Positions 1 to 8,877 of a stretch of DNA of 49,969 nt are shown piece by piece. Both the position numbers and the translations under genes were made by a program. Each line of letters starts with the position of its first letter. Positions within the stretch are counted from its first letter, which is position 1. Location of the stretch: assembly GCA_041602035.1 (NCBI GenBank), contig JBFIHA010000020.1, positions 1 through 49,969 on the forward strand. The letters are read 5' to 3'. The notes under the pieces are model-generated. The model worked only from the letters and a program-made list of their open reading frames with translations. It was not told the origin of the DNA and searched no databases. The DNA comes from JAOTVV01 sp041602035. Its GTDB lineage: Bacteria > Gemmatimonadota > Gemmatimonadetes > Gemmatimonadales > GWC2-71-9.

Positions 1-102
1 GCCGGTGAACGATCCCTCGTCCCCGGGTCCGTTGGTCTCGCTGCACGCGATGGCGACCGCGAGGGCGAGCCCGCCCGCCAGCCATCGCATTCTCGGCTGC
101 AT
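1..102 (-). CDS. N-terminus of a putative lipoprotein (partial)
   Basis: The gene runs off the left edge, so only 34 codons are visible. It starts with ATG at 102, preceded by a strong Shine-Dalgarno (GGAAGGAGGGTC) directly upstream. The peptide has a short basic start (MQPRMRW), a hydrophobic stretch and a lipobox ending in AIAC at residues 17-20, followed by a polar Ser/Thr/Gly-rich stretch. This is a signal-peptidase-II lipoprotein signal, so the product should be a membrane-anchored envelope protein. The function cannot be told from what remains. It lies downstream of the crotonase gene on the same strand with a 35-bp gap and its own good ribosome site. Confidence 0.7.
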   Translation of the reverse strand, partial: MQPRMRWLAGGLALAVAIACSETNGPGDEGSFTG

Positions 103-137
103 GACCCTCCTTCCGTCACCGCGCTCCGACAGCACGC

Positions 138-899
138 TCACGTGTCCAGAAACCGTGCAACGGCCGCCTTGAAATCCGCCGTGGCACGGGCCACCGCATT
201 GGTGCTGGCGCCGAGCTGAATCGCATCTTCGAAACTCTGACCGTCGATCGCGTACAGCTGCTGCTTGATGAGCGCGAGCGCGGTGCCGCTCCCCGCGGCG
301 AGTCCCGTAACCAGCTCGCTCACGCGATCGTCGAAGCCATCGGCCGGGATGACGCGGGACACCAAGCCCACCGCCTGCGCCTCGGCGGCACGCAGCAGGC
401 GGCCAGTGGCCACGAGATCGAACGCCACCTTCTCGCCTACCGCACGATACAACATTGCCATGACCATCGCCGGAACGAAGCCCCGCCGCACTTCGGGGTA
501 CCCGAAGCTGGCCTGCTCGTGTGCCAACACCAGGTCGCACGCCGACGCCAGCCCGCACCCTCCGGCCAGTGCCCGCCCCTGCACCACCGCCACCACGAGC
601 TTCGGGATCCGCCGCATGCGGATGAACACCTCACCGAGGCGGCGTGCGTCCTTCTCGTTCTCGCCCGGATCCCTGTCTGCCGATGCGAGCAGCTCGCCCA
701 GGTCCGCACCCGCGCAGAAGTCGGGGCCGGCCGCGTACAGCGCCACGACGCGCACGTCCGGATCCAGGTCGGCGCGCCCGAGGTGCGCCAGGAGTGCCTC
801 CACCATCGCCGAGTCGATGGCGTTGCGCTTGTCGGGCCGGTTGAGCGTGAGCGACAGGACGCCGTCGGCCAGCGACGCCACCACCCGGTCAGCCGACAT
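138..899 (-). CDS. Enoyl-CoA hydratase/isomerase (crotonase) family, LiuC/AtuE-like
   Basis: A 253-residue crotonase, the usual length for the family. The first oxyanion segment is FCAGADL (about 61-67) and the second is AGGCGLASACD (about 112-122). The position of the first classical hydratase glutamate is Gly116, while the second glutamate is kept as Glu136 (YPEVRRG). From memory, a glycine at the first site with SEVRxGxxPA-like surroundings is typical of LiuC/AtuE-type methylglutaconyl- or isohexenylglutaconyl-CoA hydratases. Together with the neighbouring AtuA-like and carboxyltransferase genes, this suggests hydration of a branched unsaturated acyl-CoA in leucine or isoprenoid breakdown. 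The ATG at 899 overlaps the upstream gene by 11 bp. The family is certain; the substrate is inferred. Confidence 0.88.
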   Translation of the reverse strand: MSADRVVASLADGVLSLTLNRPDKRNAIDSAMVEALLAHLGRADLDPDVRVVALYAAGPDFCAGADLGELLASADRDPGENEKDARRLGEVFIRMRRIPKLVVAVVQGRALAGGCGLASACDLVLAHEQASFGYPEVRRGFVPAMVMAMLYRAVGEKVAFDLVATGRLLRAAEAQAVGLVSRVIPADGFDDRVSELVTGLAAGSGTALALIKQQLYAIDGQSFEDAIQLGASTNAVARATADFKAAVARFLDT

Positions 900-1269
900 C
901 CAGATCCTCCGGGATCTCTACTTCCATACGCAGCAGCGCCGTGGACAGCACCTTCCCCTGTGCGTCGGTCTTGAGCGACAGCGTCCCGCCACCGCCCAGC
1001 GCGCCGTGCAGCAGGAAATTGAGCGCGTGGAGATTGGGCAGCGCGAAGCGCTCGACCTTGCCCTCGATCATGCCACGGAAGTGCGCGGCCACCCGTCGCA
1101 CCGTCAGCTGCCGCTCCAGGATCGGAAAATACTCCGGCTCGAGCGCGATGACGCCCACATTGGCCGTGTCGCCTTTGTCGCCGCTCCGCGCGTGGGCCAG
1201 GCGGAGCAACGGCACCCGTCGCGTTGCCGTGCTCGGCCGAACGCGTTTGCGTCGCGGCTTCACGCCCAT
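889..1269 (-). CDS. AtuA C-terminal-like small domain protein
   Basis: A 126-residue protein that corresponds to the C-terminal domain often fused to AtuA/DUF1446 proteins. Recognisable segments are the RLAHARSGDKGDTANVGVIA block (about residues 23-42) and a central FALPNLHALNFLLHGALGGG stretch (about 75-94). It sits 16 bp downstream of the gene for the main AtuA domain and overlaps the crotonase gene by 11 bp, so the two AtuA parts are probably made together and form one complex. The biochemical role of this domain is not established. The ATG start at 1269 follows a basic, poorly conserved N-terminal tail. Confidence 0.8.
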   Translation of the reverse strand: MGVKPRRKRVRPSTATRRVPLLRLAHARSGDKGDTANVGVIALEPEYFPILERQLTVRRVAAHFRGMIEGKVERFALPNLHALNFLLHGALGGGGTLSLKTDAQGKVLSTALLRMEVEIPEDLDVG

Positions 1270-1285
1270 GCGATCTCCATGCGCC

Positions 1286-2653
1286 TCACGCCTTGAGGAT
1301 TTCGATCTCGGGCCGAATCTCGGCCTTCGGAATCAGCGCCGGCCAGTAGGCCACGATGGACTCCACCTTGGGCCGGCCGCCCGCAAACCCGGTGGCGCTC
1401 GGTGGACCGTTCAAGATGAGCGGGGCGATCTCGCGGGAAAACCGTTCCACCGGCCCCCGCTCCCGCGATCGCACGCCGATGCGAAGCTGAACCTCGGCAA
1501 TGTTCGGGTCGGGAGGCCCGGCAAGCGGGCCGTGCGTCGCGTTGACGCCCACGAATTCCGTGAGGATCTGCTCGTAGTCGAGCTCGAGCCGGCGGAGTCG
1601 CTCGCGAACCACCTGATCGGCCTTCTGCGCCTTGGCCAGCGCGTCGGGCCACGCGTACACCAACGTCCCAACCGCCTTGTAGCCGTACAGGTACGAGATC
1701 GAAACCTTCAGCGAATCGGTGGCCGGCCGACCCTTCACGCCCGTCACGGCCACGCGATCCCGTCCCACCTGCTCCAGCCGGATGCTGGTGAAGTCCACCA
1801 CGCAGTCCGGGGTGATGTAGTTGGCCGGATCGCCCATCTCGTACAGCAGCTGTTCGGTCACGCTCGCCACCGACACCCGACCACCCGTGCCTGGATGCTT
1901 GGTCACCACGAAGGATCCATCGTCCACGGCGTCGACGATCGGATAGCCCGGGTCGGCGAGATCCGGAATCGTCTCCCAATCCACCAGGCAATTCCCTCCC
2001 GTGGACTGGGCGCCGCACTCGTTGATGTGGCCGGCCACGGTGCCGGCGGCGAGCCGATCCCACGCGTCGCGCGCCCACCCGAACTCGTACGCGAGCGGCG
2101 CGAGCGTGAGTCCCGTGTCGGTCACCCGTCCGGTGACGATCACGTTGGCGTCGCCCCTCAAAGCCTCCACCACGGGCCACGCGCCGAGGTAGACGTTGGC
2201 GCTCTGCACAACGTCCCGCACCGCGTGGAGGCTCTCGCCGGTGTCAAGGTTGGCCAGCGGGTGCCCGGCCTCGAGCAGCTGGTCCAGCCGGTCCATGATG
2301 TCGTCGCCGGTCACGATCCCCACCCGGACGCGATCCGCGCACCCCGCGCGGTCCGCCGCTTCGATCACCCCTTCGGCGCACGCCTTGGGGTTCACGCCGC
2401 CGGCATTGGAGACGATCTTCACGTTGCCCGCCAGTGCATCCGGCAGCACCCGTTCCATGAGCGGGACGAAGTCGCGCGCGAACCCCAGCGCCGGATCCCG
2501 CGCCCGCTGCTTCTGCATGATGGACATCGTCACTTCCGCCAGGTAGTCCATCATGAGGTAGTCGATCGGCCCGGCCTCGACCTGGCGGATGGGTGCCTCG
2601 AGCCAGTCTCCCCAGAACCCCTGCCCGGAGGCGACGCGCACCACTCGACTCAC
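1286..2653 (-). CDS. atuA: AtuA-family (DUF1446) acyclic terpene/branched-chain catabolism protein
   Basis: A 455-residue protein of the AtuA/DUF1446 family. Telling stretches are the start RVVRVASGQGFWGDWLEAPI, then LMMDYLAEVTMSIM, VSNAGGVNPKACAEGV, TGRVTDTGLTLAPL and GYKAVGTLVYAWPDA. AtuA is needed for acyclic terpene use in Pseudomonas, and homologues accompany leucine-degradation genes, but its reaction is unknown. The GTG at 2653 was chosen because GTGA overlaps the stop of the protease gene by 4 bp and because conserved sequence begins at once. In many bacteria this domain is fused to the small domain encoded next (889-1269); here they are separate genes. The open frame continues upstream of 2653 but is not coding there, because it overlaps the protease. 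Confidence 0.85.
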   Translation of the reverse strand: MSRVVRVASGQGFWGDWLEAPIRQVEAGPIDYLMMDYLAEVTMSIMQKQRARDPALGFARDFVPLMERVLPDALAGNVKIVSNAGGVNPKACAEGVIEAADRAGCADRVRVGIVTGDDIMDRLDQLLEAGHPLANLDTGESLHAVRDVVQSANVYLGAWPVVEALRGDANVIVTGRVTDTGLTLAPLAYEFGWARDAWDRLAAGTVAGHINECGAQSTGGNCLVDWETIPDLADPGYPIVDAVDDGSFVVTKHPGTGGRVSVASVTEQLLYEMGDPANYITPDCVVDFTSIRLEQVGRDRVAVTGVKGRPATDSLKVSISYLYGYKAVGTLVYAWPDALAKAQKADQVVRERLRRLELDYEQILTEFVGVNATHGPLAGPPDPNIAEVQLRIGVRSRERGPVERFSREIAPLILNGPPSATGFAGGRPKVESIVAYWPALIPKAEIRPEIEILKA

Positions 2654-5526
2654 GGAACCGGCCTCACCCCATTCGGGCGGCGAACCAGCCAACTCTCGAT
2701 TGGTGCGCCTCGTTCGGGCACGACCCTGATCTCGACCAGCGGGTCGAACCCCGCGAGGGAATCGAGCCCCACGTCCGGCCACGCGAACCGCGCCGTCCCA
2801 GTGGCGAGCGGGGCGAGCAGGAGCGCGGGCTCGCGTGCCGTGCTGTCGGTCGCGAGCGCGCGAGGCTCGTCGGCAACAAAACTCAACGCGACCGAGGCGC
2901 TCCACCGCATGGGCGGACTCACCACGGCAAACGCCGGCAGCAGCTCGACCGTGAGCCGGCTGCCGCGCAGCGGCCGAGGCAGTTCCACCCGCTGCCGCCC
3001 CACCGCGTAGTTGAGCGGGCCGTCGCTCAGCTTGCGGCCGGCGGCGTCGAAGACCGTGACCCCGAAGTCCGTCAGCTCCCGCCACTTGTCACGCGCCACC
3101 TTGACCTCGACCACGAGCTGCGACGCCCACGACGGGACCTCCGTCTCGATGAGGGAGGCGAGATCACCGGTCCCCTCGACTTGAAGCGCCCGACGCTGCC
3201 CGACGATTGCCCCGTCCACCCGCACCGCGAGCGACTCGGCGGAGAGGCTCTGGAGCGAGACGGCGAGATCGTTCGACACCGAGACGATTCGTGCCTCCGG
3301 GATCGCAGCGCCGATCCGATACGTGACCGCTCGTGCGGGCGCCGCCACCACCACCGCCTCGTACACTCCGGCAACGATGTCTTCGGCCGTCGCCAGGATC
3401 TCGGCACCGGACCCGTTCACCCCCCCGGCCGTCGCACTGCTCCCGCCGCGGTACGGCTGTCCTGATGGCTCGAACAGGTAGAGGGTCGCTTCGTCGGAAG
3501 CGCCGGCGAGATCGAGCCGGACGAGGAGACCGTTCGCGCCCTCCGGAACCGCGAAAAAGTATCGAGCGATCGCGCCCGGGGTGAGCATCCCGGTCAGCGA
3601 GCGTGGCTCGTCGAGCGCGTAGGGGACGACGACCACGTTGCGCAGCCCGAACGACGCGCCGGCCAGCGTGTCGGTGGCGGGGAGTGCCCACACCGTTCCC
3701 ACGTAGAGCCCGGGCTCCGCGAGTGCCACGGCATCGTACGTGACGTCCACCCTCACCGGGCTACCACCGGGTTCGATCACGCGTGGGGCGCCGAGCCACG
3801 GGGCATCCGGCACGAGCAGCAAACGCGCGGCTGGCTGCCGCCCCACGGCGGCGATCTGGAACGTCTGATTCGTATCGGCCGGCGACCGCAGGCCGGCTCG
3901 GCGGTACGCCGCCGTCGCCTTCACCGTCGCATCGCTCGTCGAAAGCGCGGCAACCTCGTAGATGGCCGTCTGGTGCGCCGCGACGAGCCAGTGGAACGCG
4001 GCGGGGACGTCGGCCACACCCATCCCTTCATCCAGCACGGTGGTCCCGGCCAGGGGCCGTGCCGTATTGACCAGCGCGCGCTTCAGATCGATGGCGCTGA
4101 CCGGATGGCCTCGCTGCACCGCTCCGGACTGAAGCAAGGCCGCTGCGCCGGAGATTTGGGGCGCCGCCATGCTCGTGCCACCCGAGATCTCCTCACCGGT
4201 CCGCCACGGCGGCACGTTGGAATACGCCACGCCCGGCGCGCAGACGTCGGGCTTCGCCACCTCACCACCGCGCGCGCTCCACCAGCCGAGGACGTCGGGT
4301 GCCGGTGGTCTGCCGGGCTGCGGCACTTCGGCGTACACGCCCGGGAAGACGGCGCACGCCGTGAGCGCATGGGCGGCCGATCCAGGAAAGCCGACAGTGG
4401 AAAGTCCGGGTCCGTCGTTGCCCGCGCTGATCACCACGAGGACGTCAGGGTGGGCAAGCGCGAATGCGTTAACGAGTGAGTCGATGACCGCGGTACCCTC
4501 GACTTCGTTCCCGACGCCGTAGCTCAGATTGATGATCAGCGGTAGCCGGCGGCGCTGAGCGAACGCGGCGGCATGCTGCAGGGCGCGGAGCATGCTCCCC
4601 GATACGGTGATGCCCCCCCGGGTGTTGTTCGAGATCTTGAGTGCCAGGAGCTGCGCGCCCGGAGCCACGCCGTCGAACCCGTCCACGCCGAACAGGTTGC
4701 GGCCCGCCGCGATGCCGGCCACGTGGCTCCCGTGGCTCGAATTATCCATCACCAGATCGAGGACCGGCCGGCCATCGCGCTCGACCAGGTTCACGACGAC
4801 GTTCATCGGTCCGACGGTCCCGGCGCGATCGCGGAACGAGAACGTCTCAAACGAGACACCGTAATCCCTGAGCGCCCGCTCGTCCTGAAGGCTGCCGTCG
4901 GCATCGGTGTCCACCACGACCACCCACCCATCACTCGCCTTTCCCACCACCAACGCGTACTCGTCCGTGATGGCGTCGTTGCCGTTCAGATCGGCGGCCG
5001 GGGGCGCACCGAGCGTCAGCTCGCGGAACGTCCCCCCGTAGTACGGCCCGGTTGCCAGCGCGGTCACCCGGGCGAACCCGCTGATCACTCGACCATCGAC
5101 GACCACGGTACCGTCGCTCCCCGGTTCGACTGCCCGGAGGGTGACGCGTCCTTCGCCCGAGAAATCGCGCACGTCGAGCACCTTTCGCTCGCCGGTGGAC
5201 GTGGTCATGAGACCCGGAAGCGCCGGATCGAGTCCGCTGTCCAGAATCGCGATCAGGACGCCGCGCCCGTCGTAGGTGGGCTGGGCCACCCGAAACGCAT
5301 CGGCGCCGATGCTGCGGAGCGGCAGCAAGCCGGCGAGATAGGCGATGCGCGGTGGGAGCGCCGGCTCGCGGCCATCGACCGTGGTCCGATCGGCAAACGC
5401 GGTCGCGGCCCGGATGTCGCCCGCGGACGTGGGCTGCGCGGACGGGGCCGGAGCCGGGTTCGCGGCGCAGCCCGCCGCGACAGCGAGGGTCACCCCTGCG
5501 GCAACCAACCGCGGCAACGGCATCAT
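2650..5526 (-). CDS. Subtilisin-family (S8) serine protease lipoprotein, TPPII-like
   Basis: A 958-residue predicted lipoprotein: basic start, hydrophobic stretch and lipobox AAGC with Cys20, then a Pro/Ala linker. The S8 triad is visible: Asp96 in LIAILDSGLDP, His265 in SSHGSHVAG and Ser452 in GGTSMAAP, with oxyanion Asn370 in SAGNDGP. The stretch after the Asp (PALPGLMTTSTGERKVLDV) and the roughly 170-residue insert between Asp and His resemble tripeptidyl-peptidase II rather than secreted subtilisin. About 500 residues of beta-rich C-terminal sequence follow. The ATG at 5526 forms an ATGA overlap with the carboxyltransferase stop, and its own stop overlaps the next start. It should act in the envelope on peptides or proteins. 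Why it sits in an acyl-CoA operon is unknown. Confidence 0.92.
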   Translation of the reverse strand: MMPLPRLVAAGVTLAVAAGCAANPAPAPSAQPTSAGDIRAATAFADRTTVDGREPALPPRIAYLAGLLPLRSIGADAFRVAQPTYDGRGVLIAILDSGLDPALPGLMTTSTGERKVLDVRDFSGEGRVTLRAVEPGSDGTVVVDGRVISGFARVTALATGPYYGGTFRELTLGAPPAADLNGNDAITDEYALVVGKASDGWVVVVDTDADGSLQDERALRDYGVSFETFSFRDRAGTVGPMNVVVNLVERDGRPVLDLVMDNSSHGSHVAGIAAGRNLFGVDGFDGVAPGAQLLALKISNNTRGGITVSGSMLRALQHAAAFAQRRRLPLIINLSYGVGNEVEGTAVIDSLVNAFALAHPDVLVVISAGNDGPGLSTVGFPGSAAHALTACAVFPGVYAEVPQPGRPPAPDVLGWWSARGGEVAKPDVCAPGVAYSNVPPWRTGEEISGGTSMAAPQISGAAALLQSGAVQRGHPVSAIDLKRALVNTARPLAGTTVLDEGMGVADVPAAFHWLVAAHQTAIYEVAALSTSDATVKATAAYRRAGLRSPADTNQTFQIAAVGRQPAARLLLVPDAPWLGAPRVIEPGGSPVRVDVTYDAVALAEPGLYVGTVWALPATDTLAGASFGLRNVVVVPYALDEPRSLTGMLTPGAIARYFFAVPEGANGLLVRLDLAGASDEATLYLFEPSGQPYRGGSSATAGGVNGSGAEILATAEDIVAGVYEAVVVAAPARAVTYRIGAAIPEARIVSVSNDLAVSLQSLSAESLAVRVDGAIVGQRRALQVEGTGDLASLIETEVPSWASQLVVEVKVARDKWRELTDFGVTVFDAAGRKLSDGPLNYAVGRQRVELPRPLRGSRLTVELLPAFAVVSPPMRWSASVALSFVADEPRALATDSTAREPALLLAPLATGTARFAWPDVGLDSLAGFDPLVEIRVVPERGAPIESWLVRRPNGVRPVP

Positions 5527-7172
5527 GGTGGCGCCGGGCGGTAGTCCAGCGGCGGCATCACGAAGGCGCCGAGATGGGGGCCATCGTAGTATTGCGTGGC
5601 GCGGAGGGCAAAGGACAGCATCGTGCGTGTTTCTTCGGGCATGAGGATCGCGTCGACGAAGCCGCGAGCGGCCGCAAACCGCGCATCGAGCTGGTGCTCG
5701 TAGTCCTCACGCATGCGCTCGACCGCGCCGACCGAATCGGGATCGTTCACGCGGTCGCCGAACACCGCCATGATGGCCGACTCGCCCTCCATCACCCCCA
5801 TCCGTCCTGTGGGCCACGAGAAGATGAAATCCGGATCGAACCCCTGGCCCGCCATGGCGTAGTAGCCGGCGCCGGATGCATGGTTCACGGTCAGCACGAT
5901 CTTGGGTACCACGGCGGTGGCCATGGCCTCCACGAACCGTGCCCCGGCCCGAATGATGCCGGAGTGTTCCGCCTCCGGTCCCACCATGAACCCGCTCACG
6001 TCCTGGACGAAGAGCAGCGGAATGCGTTCCCGGCTCGCGGTCTCGATGAAGTAGGCGACCTTCTCAGCGCTCTCCGTATACACGATCCCGCCGATCCGCG
6101 GCGGCTCGCCGTGACCACCTTTGATGAGGCCGCGCTGGTTCGCGATCACCGCCACGGGCAGACCGTCGATGGCGCCGTGGCCGCAGATCATCTCGCGAGC
6201 GATGTCGCGCTGGAACTCGTCGAGCAGCCCGCCGTCCAGGAGGCAGCCAAGCACGTCGTGCATGTCGTACGCCATGCGGTGATCGGGCGGGAGGATGTCG
6301 TAGAGCGCCGCGGGTGGTCGCGCCGGTGGCGATCCCGCAACCGCCGCGCTGTTCGCGGACGATTCCCGCACACCCGGGAGCCGCGCGACGTATTCGCGGA
6401 TCTGCCGAATGCAGTCCGCATCGTCACTCGCGCGGTAGTGCGCCACGGCGCTGATGCTCGTGTGGGTGACGGCGCCACCCAGCATCTCCGAGTCGACGAC
6501 CTGACCCGTCGCCCCCTTCACGAGGTTGGACCCGCCCAGACCCATGAAGGACGTGCCCTCGACCATGTAGACCACGTCGGAGAGCGCGGGCAGATAGGCT
6601 CCACCGGCCACGCACGGGCCCATGACCGCGCTGATCTGCGGCACGTGCAGGTATCGGCGCATGATCGAGTTGTAGTAGAAGATCCGTGCGGCACCGTACT
6701 GCCCGGGAAACACGCCGCCCTGATACGGCAGGTTCACACCCGCCGAGTCGACCAGGTAGATGATCGGGATGCGTTGCCGCATCGCGATCTCCTGCGCGCG
6801 TAACATCTTCTTGATGGTCTCGGGCCACCACGAGCCGGCCTTTACCGTGGCGTCGTTGGCGACGACCACGACATGGTGACCCTCCACCAGCCCAACACCG
6901 GTCACCACGCCGGCCGACGGCGCCTGACCGTCGTAGCGATCGTGTGCGACCAGCAAGCCGATCTCGAGCCACGGCCTGTCGGGGTCGAGGAGCGCGTGCA
7001 CGCGCTCGCGTGCGGTGAGTTTGCCTTGCTCGTGCTGCCGGCGGATCCGGTCGGCGCCCCCGCCCTGCTGCAGGCGGACGGCGAGTTCCCGGTATTCGTC
7101 GGTGAGGTCGCGCAGCCGGTGGTGATGCGTCACGTGGTCACGGGCGGTCACCTGGTGCGCGACTCCGCCCAC
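5523..7172 (-). CDS. Acyl-CoA carboxylase carboxyltransferase subunit (methylcrotonoyl/geranyl-CoA type)
   Basis: About 549 residues, standard for the beta subunit of biotin-dependent acyl-CoA carboxylases. It carries RIRRQHEQGKLTARERV near the N-terminus, the N-half CoA region (DSAGVNLPYQGGVFPG, MGPCVAGGAYLPALSD) and the C-half (FVQDVSGFMVG, HASGAGYYAMAGQGF). The FYYNSIM and Y-A-M-A-G-Q features favour methylcrotonoyl-CoA or geranyl-CoA carboxylase over propionyl-CoA carboxylase. The subunit transfers CO2 from carboxybiotin to the acyl-CoA. No biotin carboxylase/BCCP subunit is present in the window. The start is open: GTG at 7172 or GTG at 7151. The latter makes a GTGA overlap with the upstream stop, and both have a GGAG 11 nt before. 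Confidence 0.9.
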   Translation of the reverse strand: MGGVAHQVTARDHVTHHHRLRDLTDEYRELAVRLQQGGGADRIRRQHEQGKLTARERVHALLDPDRPWLEIGLLVAHDRYDGQAPSAGVVTGVGLVEGHHVVVVANDATVKAGSWWPETIKKMLRAQEIAMRQRIPIIYLVDSAGVNLPYQGGVFPGQYGAARIFYYNSIMRRYLHVPQISAVMGPCVAGGAYLPALSDVVYMVEGTSFMGLGGSNLVKGATGQVVDSEMLGGAVTHTSISAVAHYRASDDADCIRQIREYVARLPGVRESSANSAAVAGSPPARPPAALYDILPPDHRMAYDMHDVLGCLLDGGLLDEFQRDIAREMICGHGAIDGLPVAVIANQRGLIKGGHGEPPRIGGIVYTESAEKVAYFIETASRERIPLLFVQDVSGFMVGPEAEHSGIIRAGARFVEAMATAVVPKIVLTVNHASGAGYYAMAGQGFDPDFIFSWPTGRMGVMEGESAIMAVFGDRVNDPDSVGAVERMREDYEHQLDARFAAARGFVDAILMPEETRTMLSFALRATQYYDGPHLGAFVMPPLDYRPAPP

Positions 7173-7573
7173 GATCGGATGAACTCCACGATCTCGTGCG
7201 TCCGCGTGCCGGGGCCGAAGAGCTTCGCGACCCCCTCCTGGTGAAGGCGCTCGATGTCTTCCTGTGGAATGATCCCGCCTCCGATGACCAGGACGTCGTC
7301 ACGCCCCGCATCGACGAGCAGGGTACGTACACGGGGGAACAGGGTCATGTGGGCGCCCGACAGGATGGAGAGGCCCACCACGTCGACGTCCTCCTGGACG
7401 GCCGCCGTGGCAATCATCTCCGGCGTCTGATGCAGACCAGTGTACACCACTTCCATCCCCGCATCGCGCAGGGCCGCGGCAACGACCTTCGCCCCGCGAT
7501 CGTGGCCGTCCAAACCCGGCTTGGCGACCAGGACGCGAATGGGTCCTCGTGACGGCGGTTTCGGCGTACTCAC
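7148..7573 (-). CDS. Cobalamin-binding small subunit of acyl-CoA mutase
   Basis: 141 residues, one B12-binding Rossmann-like domain. It shows the DxHxxG motif as Asp22-Gly-His24-Asp-Arg-Gly27 (His24 the lower cobalt ligand), then VVGLSILSGAH and VLVIGGGIIP. This is the small subunit that joins a separate large subunit to form a functional adenosylcobalamin mutase, as in IcmB or archaeal MCM. The GTG start at 7573 follows an AAGGA site about 7 nt upstream; the open frame extends further but lacks support. The large subunit lies two genes upstream (8878-10524), with an eRF1-like gene between. The partner assignment is inferred from the neighbourhood. Confidence 0.93.
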   Translation of the reverse strand: MSTPKPPSRGPIRVLVAKPGLDGHDRGAKVVAAALRDAGMEVVYTGLHQTPEMIATAAVQEDVDVVGLSILSGAHMTLFPRVRTLLVDAGRDDVLVIGGGIIPQEDIERLHQEGVAKLFGPGTRTHEIVEFIRSWAESRTR

Positions 7574-7649
7574 CTCCCGTTCCTTCCCCGAGCGTGCGGT
7601 GAAGCTAGAGGGATCACCCAACCCCGACAAGCGACGAACGGCACCGTCG

Positions 7650-8873
7650 CTACCGCTTGAACCGCAGTAGTGCCGCAAGCCCGGCAACCGCCTCCCTCGC
7701 AACACCATCTTCGACCAACTCGACGGTGCTTCCCTGCCGGAGCGCCTCTTCGATCGCTTCGTCGATCAGGTCCGGAACGGGGATGGCGTTCCCATGCCCC
7801 TCGCAGTCCGTCTTCCGGAGGCTCAGCCGACCACTCTGGTCACACCGGTACCCGGGGGCATCGGCCGACGGCTCGACAAGCAGGGTGCGGACCTGGCCGT
7901 GCTGCAGCGCGGTGAGCACGTCGTCGATCCCGTTGACGGCCCATCCCGTTCCCAGGCCTTCCCGCAACTGGCCGACCGCACGCGCCTCCACGGCCCGCTC
8001 GGATCTGGAGCGCACCTCGAGCACCGCTTCCATCACGTCCTGCTCGGTGGCCGATTTGGGGTTGAGTTGCGCCGTCCCGAGCACCTGCGGGACGAGGTAG
8101 GGATGCAGGTGTGGCGTGACCGCCTCCGAGTCGGCACCCACGCCCGCAAGCACGACACCGCGAACGGCGCGGTCGCGGGAGATCTCGAACAGCCGTTGCG
8201 CGATGGACGCGTAGTGGCGGTGCTTCTCCTCTCGAATGCGCTGGTGGAAGTTGTGTTCCCCGGCCGACCCCGCTCCCGCGCCCGTGCCGGTCGCGGCACG
8301 CTGGCCGCGAAACCGTCCCGGCCGGGTGGTATCACCTGGGGCGAGCCCGGCGAGTTCCTCGATCCCGAAGGCCGTGACCTCGAAGAATCGCGCGCTCGTC
8401 CGGTCATGCGCGACACACAGAACCCGCCCGAACTCATCGTCCACTGCGGCCAGTTCCCGAACGAGTGGCGAGCGGTCGATCTGGAGTCGAGAGCGGAACA
8501 CCCTGGGGAGCGAGATCGCCTCGAACAGGTTCAACGGTTCGCACGCGAAGATCGCGATGCCCTGGCCGGGCCCGAGATTCCCAGGATTCTCTAGGTACGC
8601 GCGCACACGCTCGAGATCGCGTTCCACGACATCGCGCTCCTGCCGGCTCGCGCCGCGTTGCTCGAACCACGCCAGCTCGTCACGCATGCGGTTCTTGAGC
8701 TTGATGAGATACTTGCCCCGACTCCGGTCACGTGGCTCGAGCTTCAGGTAGCAGGACACGACCCAGTGGTCCGTCGCGCCAAGGTTGGCCAGCCACTCGA
8801 CAATCGGGCCGAGCGATGGCACGCCGCCCTGCCCCGTCTGTGGCGGACGCAGTGATACGTTCTTGTGGGTCAT
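7650..8873 (-). CDS. Bacterial eRF1-like (baeRF-family) protein
   Basis: A 407-residue protein with the layout of bacterial archaeo-eukaryotic release-factor-like proteins. An N-terminal region contains RGKYLIKLKNRMRDEL. A middle domain runs through FGRVLCVAHDRTSARFFEV. An eRF1 domain-3-like part includes EEKHRHYASIAQRLFEIS, RGVVLAGVGADSEAVTPHL and the C-terminal QHGQVRTLLVEPSA. A CxxS/C-type site near the C-terminus (GYRCDQSGRLSL) may be the remains of a zinc knuckle. Members of this group are thought to act at ribosomes or on RNA, mostly untested. It starts with ATG at 8873, 4 bp after the mutase large-subunit stop, so it is co-transcribed with the mutase. Family assignment is from remembered motifs. 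Confidence 0.75.
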   Translation of the reverse strand: MTHKNVSLRPPQTGQGGVPSLGPIVEWLANLGATDHWVVSCYLKLEPRDRSRGKYLIKLKNRMRDELAWFEQRGASRQERDVVERDLERVRAYLENPGNLGPGQGIAIFACEPLNLFEAISLPRVFRSRLQIDRSPLVRELAAVDDEFGRVLCVAHDRTSARFFEVTAFGIEELAGLAPGDTTRPGRFRGQRAATGTGAGAGSAGEHNFHQRIREEKHRHYASIAQRLFEISRDRAVRGVVLAGVGADSEAVTPHLHPYLVPQVLGTAQLNPKSATEQDVMEAVLEVRSRSERAVEARAVGQLREGLGTGWAVNGIDDVLTALQHGQVRTLLVEPSADAPGYRCDQSGRLSLRKTDCEGHGNAIPVPDLIDEAIEEALRQGSTVELVEDGVAREAVAGLAALLRFKR

Positions 8874-8877
8874 GGAG

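Noticed and set aside
941..3010. Long open frame on the plus strand opposite the AtuA and protease genes
   Set aside because: It runs antisense to well-recognised genes and gives Arg/Pro/His-rich sequence without motifs, as expected from high-GC codon bias. The same holds for 8785-10794 and other long antisense frames.
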